Notes under the pieces: generated by a model
Seen by the model: only the letters and a program-made list of their open reading frames with translations
Database searches by the model: none
What the model was told of the DNA's origin: nothing
Translations under genes and position numbers: made by a program
DNA from: Echinococcus granulosus
Taxonomy: Eukaryota > Platyhelminthes > Cestoda > Cyclophyllidea > Taeniidae
Assembly: GCF_000524195.1 (NCBI RefSeq)
Contig: NW_020170417.1
Coordinates: 62,001-126,000 of the forward strand
Length of the DNA stretch: 64,000 nucleotides
Direction: 5' to 3'
Shown: in pieces, positions 13,134 to 22,850 of the stretch
How positions within the stretch are numbered: the first letter of the stretch is position 1
How the letters are laid out: every line of letters starts with the position of its first letter

Positions 13134-14373
13134 CTACTGCCGCGAAATAGCCTCAGAATTTAGGTGTTCAAAGTACTCCGGTAGGATGAATTCAGCCTCG
13201 GGGCGCTCCAGGTAGAAGGCAAAGGGTCGCTTTGCAATAATGAGACTCATAAACCTGTTGCCCTCGCGGTACTCCGCAGTGGCCCGGATGTTACTCAACT
13301 GTGTGGTAAACAACGCTCCACTTCTGGGGAATAAGCCGAACCAGCCGTAGGTGTTCACTCTCATCATCGGATTATTTCGGCCATTGGGGACACATTGCGT
13401 TGACTTCCACTGAACCAGCGAGACGCGGCGAATCACACGACGCGGAATGAAACCACCCACGAAGAGGGTGAAAACGCCTATTCAAAGGGAGACGTTAAAT
13501 TTATTCACCCTTTGCGCTCTAGAGAATAGCTATCTACGCGCCTACGTCAACGACTGGATCCAAAATTTGCAATGGCATAGAAAACTAAACAATAAATAAT
13601 TGAGCACATGGTTTGGGGATGTTATTTTGGGAGTTCACTACCCCTTGGTACCTTAGCTATAAAAAGAACGGCTCGACAATATACAAATTAAATTTTTCAC
13701 CACAGAAAAAAACAGTCCTTTACGTTTTCACATTCATTAAAATCTAGCTTGTAAAAGCATCAATGACCAAAAACAAGGGATTTTAACTAGGGGTGGAAGC
13801 TGACGCACCCATGATGAAACAGAGATAAGGCATTAATTGTTTTGATCTATCCCGCTCCTGCCTGGCCTCATCGCCGTTCGCAGTCCCCGTCTTGACGCCA
13901 AGGGCTTCCCTCATTCTATCCGCTAAGATCTCCACACCAGACCTTTTTTCCCCTTTTTCCGTCTCCGCCTTTTCCGCATAATCTACCTTGACGACCTTCT
14001 CTTCCGTCAACTTTACTGCCTTTTCTTCCACTAGTGGAGCCTTCCTAGACCGAAAAATGACCTTGGCGACAGCATCAGGTGTCCAGTATTCCAGGCGGTC
14101 GGCAAGACGCCGAGTGAGCTCACAGACATCGCCCTTCATGACCTCCCACGTCACTGGTTGGCCACACTTTAACCGAAGGTACTGACCAAAGATAAGCCAA
14201 ACGGAGCCCTGAGCGAGGCAGAAGATGCCCAGAGATTTGTAAAACTTAGCGCGGTCCGCTGACACGTAAACATCTACGCATTCTGGGGCGGTGCTTGCGG
14301 TGGAAAAGGTGCGAAGAGTGTTCAGTAGATGAGGAAAACGGTAACCCTGTCGGACCACCAAACGACTGAACAT
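13134..14373 (-). CDS. TMEM223: TMEM223-like mitochondrial inner-membrane protein
   Basis: Two exons, 14373-13809 and 13477-13134, joined at a GT-AG intron in phase 1, give 302 residues. The N-terminus (MFSRLVVRQGYRFPHLLNTL) is basic and hydroxylated, like a mitochondrial presequence. The segment with KFYKSLGIFCLAQGSVWLIF matches the first membrane segment of TMEM223 in spacing and sequence character. Joining the exons rebuilds the second membrane segment (LCFIMG + VFTLFVGGFIP). This is followed by an arginine-rich strand and the family's C-terminal beta region (NRFMSLIIAKRPFAFYLERP). Human TMEM223 is about 200 residues and is implicated in COX1/complex IV biogenesis. The extra length here lies between the two membrane segments: about 110 residues with Lys/Glu repeats such as KLTEEKVVKVDYAEKAETEK. 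The assignment rests on recalled similarity across both exons. Confidence 0.86.
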
Positions 14374-16992
14374 TGCGCTGAATAGTAAAAGCGGGGAGAT
14401 GGGAGTACATCAACACACAATTGGACAAATTCATGTCGAGACAAGTTTTAAGAAAGGTTCTTCCATTCAGAAAGCTGCGTAATAGTCAACACCTCCGACT
14501 AAAATGTCGCACCCAGAGGACAACATTATTGCAGACAAAACGGTTTTTTGCACAAAATGTACGGGATTACACACAGAAGAGAAGAGAAAGAGAACACGGC
14601 GTCAGTAATCGACGTCGGAGTAGTTAACGAGGTTTCGATTCGATGTGGAGAGGGAGGAGGAAGGCGAGGCCTTATCACCGCGACTGGGAGGTGATTGGGA
14701 GGCCATTCGTGGTAGTGCGTTGGCGTTTCCTCCCCCTGAAACGAGTGGAAAACAGCGAAAGGTGTATAATGTGTTCCCTAAGAGACCGCAACAACTGGCT
14801 GCACTACATCGTGTCGCAAATGAATCGGCTAAGTGGGAACCAATAAAGCAAATACAGGATGTTCCTGTTCTGAGAATCAGTTGGATCTATCAGTCCGTCA
14901 GATCGAATATTGGCATCCTACCAGAGCGATAAAGCATCTGGTATGCGGTGGTCGATGTCCTTTTGAGAGACTACGGAAAGAATATCAAGATACCTAAGCC
15001 CAACATTGTGGTGAGGCAATATTTGCCCTATTCGTGCATTAACCTACACGAGCTCTTCATTCTCACTAGATCTATGCCGATATGCCTGACTGTGCCTTCA
15101 GAAGGGAACCTGCGTACTTGTCATGTAAGAGGGTGAAATGAGACAGTACTACGTATCCACCGCTAACCGAATCAGGGCATCCTCGTCCACCTAACTAAAC
15201 CGGGGCAAGTTTCTGGAGGTAAGATGTAAATGGAAATCCAATGCTATAATTGAAGTACGGTTAGATTCCTCGAAATCTCTCGATTCTCTACTCAAAGTGT
15301 GGATCTGAAGGATGAATTTCTTAACACAACCCTAAAACCATAAAAAGAACTTAGCTTTGAAGGCGGTGACTTTCAATCACTTTAAACAGTACCTAAGGTT
15401 GATGGCATGAGCGATATCAGAGCGTCCTGGCCATGGGTATAAGCGAAACCTCAAAAGTGGTCGGCTTGATAGTTATCCTTTGCCATCTCACTTTAAGTAA
15501 TTTACTTAAAATTCGAATAACAACTCCAGACTGGCGTATGTAAACTGATTTACCTCAAAAACAAGGATGTATTGAGTAACCACCTGTCAACAGGCTTTTA
15601 TAGACAGCAATATCCTTTCTAAGGTTTTTAATGCTGTAGTTTTTTTTCCTTCTAAAGTAACATTGTTAGTCTTTTGGATAAATTGAAGCATAAATTCAGG
15701 AGTGAAATAACTTAGGAAAGCGGGATAATCATGTTAAAATTGGCAATTTTTTGAGCAACCGATTGACAACGAGACGAAAAGTGAAAACAGGTCCACGTCA
15801 AAAACTCGTAGAAAATTCACCACTTTATATATATAAATTTAGGGGAAACATTAACTTTGCCTCAAGATCATGGGGGGTTGCGCTAAGCTAAAATTAGCTG
15901 AGTGGGATGCAGTGCATGCGCAAAAAGTTGACAGCAGAAGAAGGAAATATGACATCCGACCTAAGATAGGGAGTAAAACAAGCAAGAACCCGTATCCCAA
16001 AAAATGAGTTCAACTGAGCGAGGTTATCCAATGGGTAAAGGCAGGATTCCCTTAAGAGGTCAAACATAGCCCTCGAATGGCTTAAACCCCACCTTGAACG
16101 GGGAGAGGTCTGATCAGCTTTCCCAGTTTATCCAAGAACTCACTAGATAAATAGAGAACGTGAAACTGGGTCCTCGAATTTGGAACCATACATATAGAAC
16201 ATACAGATAATAGTATAAAGCAGCAAAGAACATTTCACGCATTTGTGATTCCGGGCCCAGATAAGAATGTCTCAAAATGTAAGCAGTGCCAGGAATCATG
16301 TCTGTTTCGCCCATGTTTGATGATATGCAAGTAGGCGCAGATAGGATTATAGTAAGGAGCAACAACCACCTACAACTCGCTCATTTTCAATTACTAATCA
16401 TTTGTAAAGTAAATTTACCTTCAAGTAGGCAGTAAACAATTTTTTCATATGCAGTTTACAAAAAAGGATCATTTGTGAGAATCAAACGGACCAATTCGGC
16501 AAGTCAAATTATAAATGGAACTTCATTTCAACCGGAGTTCGGTGAACAAATAATTAGCCCCTTCTCGAAGTGTCAAGAATTTACAAAAGTAAGTTACAAA
16601 AACAATAACATAATATTGATCACAAAAGCATTAAAATGGAAAATTATTTCATTTAAAACCCCAAAATTGCTGATGACATATGAGAGTAAAAAAGGCTCAT
16701 TGGCGAAAAAACCCACAAATCAGTGTCCTTTTGTAACAGGCGATTCAATGGGCTTACAATAAATTAAAACCAAAGCAGTTCATTGGTAGATGGATGAATA
16801 TCAAGCATTTCAGTAGCTTTAAAGGGTTCATTGTGAATTCAAACCACAGAATGCGCGACTTCAAAGAAGACAAATCAATACTCCCCTCCACCACGTGAAA
16901 AGGCAAGTCCACGCAACGAAAGGCCGAGACTCGGGGCGTGAGGGAGGAGAGCGAGGGAGAAGAGGAGTAGAGGCGTAAACCAAAAAAACACG
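14374..16992. other. Intergenic region between TMEM223 and the orphan gene
   Basis: It contains the divergent promoter region of TMEM223 and a doubtful coding candidate at 14645-15136 (listed separately). From about 15150 to 16990 I see only AT-rich sequence with no domain-bearing frame, including a lysine/asparagine-rich open frame at 16475-16762 that looks accidental. No RNA gene was found. Confidence 0.45.
14645..15136 (+). other. Possible short gene or gene relic, unrecognised
   Basis: Two open frames follow each other on the plus strand. The first (14645-14932) has balanced composition and includes VYNVFPKRPQQLAALHRVA and SAKWEPIKQI. A second (about 14948-15136) reads LLRDYGKNIKIPKPNIVV then LPYSCINLHELFILTRSMP. 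The sequence looks more protein-like than the surrounding AT-rich DNA, and it lies just upstream of and divergent from TMEM223. However, a stop separates the two pieces, no clean intron joins them, and I recognise no family. It could be a small lineage-specific gene, an old pseudogene, or chance. Confidence 0.25.
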
Positions 16993-17607
16993 ATGTTACA
17001 CAGAGGTCATGAGCCATTCCCCACTGGCTACCAAATCAAACGGAACATGGAGAGCCATGTGGTGCCAGCACACATTCACACCAACGAGGTGGAGCAGCCA
17101 TGGATTGACTTTTTCGCCGCCAACGCACTCAGCTCACCCCGGAGCTACGCGTGTCTACCCCTGACCTCACATCGCCACATTCTCCCCACTGTCTCCCAGG
17201 CGATGCTGCGCCACGAGGCTCATTGGGTAGAAAAATACATGCGCTGTCGACGCAGCCGCAACGCCTCCGCCGAAATCTGTCCCGTCAACACCGTGGGCGG
17301 TCCATGGTGTGAAGAGCGCTACTCGGCGTACGGGCACATACGCCAGCGAGACACCAACCGCCAACTTGGACGAGTGATGCAAACGGTAGCACGCGACGGT
17401 ATGGAGTTTGTCAGTCCCCTTGAGCCCAATCCCCCCACCCGCCCGGTGGTGGCGCAGGAGTGTCGGGCGGATAAAAGTTTTAAGATTCCTCCAGGGTTCT
17501 CAAGGGTATTGTTACGTGCCTCGGACGGATATAGTGCCGATTGCCGTCCCTGCAAAGTTATTGATCTGCCCAGGCCAGAGGAGTACAGTGGAAGATTATT
17601 GTACTAG
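16993..17607 (+). CDS. Hypothetical single-exon protein, 204 residues
   Basis: One uninterrupted frame runs from an ATG at 16993 to a stop at 17607 through DNA that is clearly more GC-rich than its surroundings, which supports real coding. I do not recognise the family. The protein is rich in arginine, proline, histidine and cysteine, has no signal peptide or membrane segment, and contains short order-promoting stretches such as PTGYQIKRNMESHVVPAHIH and WVEKYMRCRRSR. Several proline/tyrosine/arginine-rich turns (ERYSAYGHIRQRD, KIPPGFSRVLL) recall the look of small microtubule-lumen proteins of cilia and sperm. That is only an impression of composition, not a match. It converges on NELFE. Extra exons cannot be ruled out. 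Confidence 0.55.
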   Translation: MLHRGHEPFPTGYQIKRNMESHVVPAHIHTNEVEQPWIDFFAANALSSPRSYACLPLTSHRHILPTVSQAMLRHEAHWVEKYMRCRRSRNASAEICPVNTVGGPWCEERYSAYGHIRQRDTNRQLGRVMQTVARDGMEFVSPLEPNPPTRPVVAQECRADKSFKIPPGFSRVLLRASDGYSADCRPCKVIDLPRPEEYSGRLLY

Positions 17608-18450
17608 TACTGCTTGGTTAATTTCGGGTGTATCATCCATCTCTATCTTTCTGTGCCATCGAGGTGATGATGGAAATTGTGAGCAATCAGTTGAGCCAAA
17701 AATTATTATCCTTCTCTTGGTTCCCTCTTTTGTTCCATTGTGGAATTGAGATGTGAGCCAGATGATCGACATTAAATCAGAGGGAGGCGGAGTATTCCAA
17801 GGGGTTGAGACGGTTCCCCTCCATTGCAGCATCAAAGTAGGCGTGATTGTAAGTGAGGAACAACCATTAACTCTTTCCTAAATAAACCAAGCCTTCTAAT
17901 GCCACGTCGTAAAGGTGTAAATGAAGGATTCACATTTGCTATCAAAAGTTAAGACGGAGGAGAGTTGAAGTGACTCTACAAAAAATAAGGGGATTTAAAA
18001 GTTGCAAAGAAATGAGAAAATGCGCAACACCTTCGGAAGTTTGGAAGGACTTAATTATTAAAAAGCCCTGGTTCCCAGAGCTTCATTCAGATGCCTGATT
18101 CCAGTAATTTCTATAAATACAGGCAGAGCACACCGGCAAGCTTACGAATCGACACCAAAGATTTAACATCACTGGAAATGCTGACAAGTTAACTTAGGAC
18201 TAATTCCTCTGTTAGGGTGTAAGTTTTCTTACAAATGGGGGCAATGAAATTAGGAGGATGAAGAGTAGAAGACAGGAAGTACAAAAATGGAAAGGTAAGG
18301 CCAGATTATCAGCCATTGATTCTAATGGATTTTTGGTTAATGAATTCGACCAAAATATGATTGAATGACAAGCTAGACAACTAATTTCCTCTGAAACACC
18401 AGAAACAGAAATATCGATTTGGTTTGAAAATATAAAAAGGAAATACATAC
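17608..18450. other. Convergent spacer between the orphan gene and NELFE
   Basis: This should hold both 3' untranslated regions and the unplaced last coding exon of NELFE. A possible acceptor near 18210 on the minus strand would add only a handful of residues before a stop, and I could not confirm it. Nothing else is recognisable. Confidence 0.4.
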
Positions 18451-19618
18451 CTCGAGGTATAGGTCTAGGAGATGAGCGCTCCAAGTTATCCTCGAAATTA
18501 ACATCATGGGCACGATGCTGGCGTCGGGCATAATTTACGCGCAAGCGATGATTGTTATATCTCGTCCGATCCAGCTAAAGTAAAAAAAGGAATATCACCG
18601 CTTTGAAAAAGGGAGATTAAAAAGCGAAAAAAACCTACCATAAGAGCCTTCTCGGCCATATCAGGTGACTTTAGAGTAACAAATCCATAGCTGGAATAAA
18701 AAAGAAAAGTAAATGACAGTCCTACTAGAACACAACACCTTTAATGTCGTCCATTACACAAACGATCGCACTAACAAGGTGACTAAATGAACCACCGTTG
18801 GAGCCGACATCCTGCATCGATTTCATTGTCCATTCATTATAAGATACGGGGCAAACAGTTGACGTAGGCACGTTATTTACTTGTGATATAAGTGGCCAAA
18901 GTGTTAGGAAGAAGTCTCACCACTTTTTTTCGTCAACTCGGATGTTCAAAATGGGTCCATAGGGTTCCAGGATTTCACGCACGTTAGCCTCGTTGATGTC
19001 GTTGAAGCTGATGTAGATGGTAGATCCGCCTGTAGGCCTCCGACCTTCACCCTCGAAGTCGGGTAAACCGGGCTTGTGTAAAGACATTCGTTTACCAAAG
19101 TCATTTCGACTGTCCTGTGGAGCGTCGTGAAGAGGTGTTGACGGTTTCTGCTTGTTCGTGGGTGAAATAGTCGGATTGACTCGCTCACCGGCAACAAAGT
19201 TGTCATAGAGGCTAGGCTTTCTACCCTTTCCAGGCTCTAATATGTGCTTTGATAAGAGTGGAATCCTTCCACAGACCTGAAATATCCTCCGAATCGCCAC
19301 CCTCCGATTCCTTCAACTTTCGCTTAAAGACGTGACGTTCATTCCCTGTGTCGAATGATATTGCTCCAGACTTTAACAATTTCATTGCTTCCTCCTTCGC
19401 TTGCTCTGTAGTTCTGGAAGCTATCACGCATAAAAGAACCGCTAGACAACTTACACTTTGTCTGTGATTCAGGTTTAACACGTTGCGAAACCAATTCCTG
19501 GTTCAAATCACTAAGGAGTTTTTTCTGCAGGCTATAAGAAAGTGTGCTTTACTGCCTGTTTTAATAACTTCATTTCGTTCCGCAAAGCAATTTCTTCTTC
19601 AGACAGCTGATTGCACAT
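18451..19618 (-). CDS. NELFE: Negative elongation factor subunit E (NELF-E), C-terminal exon unplaced
   Basis: Minus-strand exons in order: 19618-19569, 19531-19455, 19420-19277, 19236-18921, 18690-18639 and 18574-18451. All phases are consistent. The start carries LSEEEIALRNEM, matching the leucine-zipper-side N-terminus of NELF-E. Exon 3 gives TEQAKEEAMKLLKSGAIS and FKRKLKES, the family's hallmark segment. Exon 4 adds KPSLYDNFVAGERV (human: KSLYESFVSSSDR) and the first half of an RRM with RNP2-like STIYISF. Exon 5 completes RNP1 (CYGFVTLKSP) and exon 6 ends the RRM (HRLRVNYARRQH). The long RD-dipeptide tract of vertebrate NELF-E is missing. NELF holds Pol II at promoter-proximal pauses, and the RRM binds nascent or TAR-like RNA. 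The first intron has two possible placements. The sequence ttttcccag just upstream of the ATG could be a cis- or spliced-leader acceptor. The reading frame remains open at the last assigned exon. Confidence 0.88.
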
Positions 19619-20265
19619 TTGGGGCAGGACTGGGAAAATAAGATTAACGCATGCTTACATGAGCTAAATCCCTCATCATCAAAGCCGTTGTTGCTAAGAC
19701 TAAATTTGAGCAAAAAGAGCTACCTTATGTCATCCTGTGAGTCTTCGTGTAAACTAGGATCCCTAGTTTTACTCATACCAAAAAAGACCAGCCAGACTGA
19801 AAAATCCGCATGGCGTTGCATGGGTTAAAACGAATCCTACAGTAAAACTTAGCGCAGAAATGATAAGGTCGAAAAATCTTTTAGGCAAATAAAAGCTTGA
19901 AGTCTTAGAAAATGCATATAAATACGCAATTGTCGCCCTAATATTCACGATTTTTGCACCATTTGCTGTTTTGTATTCGCTAATAACAGCATTATTGAAA
20001 TACCTATGTTGCCCAACATGTGCTTTTCAGAGAGGATGTAGGATGCGAATCAAAGCTTGTGACTGAGAGGCAGTCAACACTTAATAACCCATGGAAAAGC
20101 TCCGTGCCCAAACCTTCCAAACTTGTACCCACTCCCCCTCCTCCTTTGCACTACAACTATGACACTGGTGGCAACGCCAGAGGATACCCCCTTTCAGAGA
20201 CGGTTTAAACTTCAATAAGCTGCTCAAAACGGCAAAAATGAATCTCTATCTCTGTCATTAGTGCC
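19619..20265. other. NELFE upstream region, up to the retroelement
   Basis: No convincing gene. A short plus-strand frame at 20020-20208 contains a proline run (KLVPTPPPPLHYNYDTGGNA) and may belong to the 5' gag part of the neighbouring Gypsy element. The NELFE promoter or its trans-splice outron should lie in the first few hundred bases. Confidence 0.4.
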
Positions 20266-22490
20266 GAACAATGTCCTTAATCCTCCGCTCAATCGACGCC
20301 CCCATTTCCTATGATACCGACACTGATCAACTCGTCATCAATCGGGAAGAGCAACTCCTAACATTTAGCTCCCTCCTTTGCTTTCAAAAGGGTGAAGAGG
20401 ACGACCTTTAACATCTAGTTTAATGTGCATTCAGTGGCTATCCCCCAATCAAGGTCGATAACTGGAAAACGGCCCAGTTTAGACACGGAGTCCTACCCAT
20501 CGCTGTGTTAGAGAAGCTCTGCAACATTAAGGCCAACTCTCTTGGTCAACTGGTCAAGCTTGCAGCCAAGAAGCGGTGGGGACTCTAGGTGACTCCTACC
20601 TACTAGAAGCCCTAAAGCTGGTCTAATTCAACACCCTCGCATCGTGCCTCTCCGCGCTATGCCCCTAAACCAGATGAGCCTTCCTTTTATTATTCCTGTC
20701 TGATTCCAAATGGCTCCCATTCTTATATGCAGGTTCCTGCAGTTTCTTCTCGACTCTGGCGCAGTTACGCCACTGGTAAACCTTCAAGCCTTCCCTACCC
20801 TTTGTAGCAGGATTAAGCTCCTCTCCCCTTCTGCAAAATTGTGTTCAGCAGAAATAAGGGAGATGCTAGTTAAAGGAGAGACATCATTAAACGTCTGCAT
20901 AGGGAAGGAAACATGGATAGTGAAATCACTCACACGTCCAAAACTCGCTTGAGACGTAATACTTGGTGCCAATTTCCTACACCACACCAGAGCAGCCCTA
21001 AATTCTGCAGAAGGAACCTTCTCCACTCACCGTGTCACTGAAGCCAATGCAGAAACTTTTCTACCGGAAGATGATGCAGATGATACCTGCATTGCTCCTT
21101 TAGAAGCTGCGGCCATTCCCATAAACAATCTAAATGATCCACGTTTCTGGTGACGAGAGAAAAAACTCCATAAGCTCCTACTTAAGTATGTGAACATCTT
21201 CTCATGGCAAGTTACAAGACTAAGACTTGCAAATATCGGCAAGCATACGATTGATATCGACAAAGCTAGACCCATCTGGTAACCACTTAGACTTTTTCCA
21301 CCACCTCTGCCAGAGGAAGTGAACCATCTGGTCAAAAATGCTTCGAGACGAGGTCATAAAGCCGTCCAAGTAAACGTGGGCCTCTCCGATCACGCTGGTA
21401 AAGAAGAATGATGGTAGCCTACGGTTATGCATTGACTATAGGAAGTTGAACGCCTTATAAAGGATGCGTTCCCCTTACCCCACACTAACGACTCAATGGA
21501 CTCCTTAGATGGGTTGCGGTGGTTCTCCACCCTAGACTTGAAGTCTGGATATTGGCGAGTGAATGTGGCAGAAGCAGACAAAGCAAAGACAGCTTTTATA
21601 TTACTAAATGGGCTTCATAAAATTCCAAACGATGCCCCTTCGCCTCTGTAACGCAGCTGCTACTTTCCAACGCCTGATACAAACAGCTCTAATCGGCCTA
21701 TTCTTAAAGCATTGCATAATTTATCTGGACGATATTCCCGTTTTTGGTGGAGATATTCGAGAGCATAACGTCAACCTGAAACTAGTTCTGAATCGTCTAC
21801 GAGACACCGAGTTAATCTTGAACCCGAAGAAGTGCTGTTTCCTGCAACGCTCGACCACCTTCCTGGGACATTCAGTCTTGTCAGATGGGATGGCAGTCAC
21901 CGAAGACCGTGCTAAACAAGTGAGGACATGACCTACACTAACCAACCAGACAGAGCTCCTCAGTTTCCTAGGTTTGCCAAATTACTACCGACGTTCCATT
22001 AAAGGTTTCGCTAAGATCGCCAGCCCGCTGCATAAATTAACCGAAAAGCAGGCGAGGGAGAATTTCAAGTGGGAGAAAGGGGATGATAGGGCGTTTAAAG
22101 AACTGGAGCGAATGCCCCGCTCCGCGTTGATTCTAGCGCTACCAAACTTCGAATCGAGCGCCCCACCGTTTGTACTGGACACGGGCGACGCGGCCAAGGG
22201 CGGTATACTCTAACAGAGGGACAAAAAAGGAAGGGAAAACGTTACTGCCTATGCGAGTACAAGGCCCGATAAAAAAATGAGACAGAAAAATGCGACGCAA
22301 CGTGAGCTGTTCGCCATCTACTTAAGGGTTCGACACTGCAGACGTTACCCGATAGCGAGGAAGTTCATTGTTAGAAATGACCATCAGGCACTCACCTGAT
22401 TTAAAACAATGAAGGAGGTCGATCGTTCAGTTGCACTCTGGTACGAAGAACTGCAGCAGTATGATTTTACAGTCCAAATGAAAAATTTTG
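20266..22490 (+). mobile_element. Degenerate Ty3/Gypsy-type LTR retrotransposon (gag-PR-RT-RNase H remnants)
   Basis: Frame-broken pieces appear in the Ty3/Gypsy order. A gag-like stretch lies at about 20266-20590. An aspartic-protease segment contains LLDSGAVTPL near 20744-20775. Reverse transcriptase pieces span about 21230-21930, with STLDLKSGYW, the FQTMPLRLCNAAATFQRL block and the YLDD catalytic box at 21722-21733, then FLGHSVLSDG. The connection domain (LLSFLGLPNYYRRSIKGFAK) and RNase H follow (TQRELFAIY, VRNDHQAL) up to about 22420. Many stops and frameshifts interrupt it, so it is dead. No integrase, chromodomain or terminal repeat is visible, and the element fades out near 22490, about 260 bases before an assembly gap. 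It is annotated as a pseudo-element; no intact frame exists. Confidence 0.93.
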
Positions 22491-22750
22491 CAAGATATTT
22501 TAAATAGTAACTTGTTGCTTAGCTTCTAATTATGATTTTATTACTCGTGCATATTACTTATTAAGCATTATAGGAACCATTTCCTCTATTCTGCGACATA
22601 TAAGTAGCTTTTAAAAAGCGATAAACTGCGCAAAAATCCAATTAAGCAAAATCTAAAATTTCAGACTCACATTGAATTGTAATTGAAAATTGCATCCAGT
22701 GGCACGGGGTAATTACTTCTCAAATCCATTGTAATACGCTAGCGGTTTAT

Positions 22751-22850
22751 NNNNNNNNNNNNNNNNNNNNNNNNNNNNNNNNNNNNNNNNNNNNNNNNNN
22801 NNNNNNNNNNNNNNNNNNNNNNNNNNNNNNNNNNNNNNNNNNNNNNNNNN
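22751..22850. other. Assembly gap (100 N)
   Basis: Exactly 100 N bases, the conventional filler for a gap of unknown size. The left flank is AT-rich and the right flank is GC-richer, with no visible overlap between them, so real sequence is probably missing here. The rest of the Gypsy element could lie in it. Confidence 0.99.
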
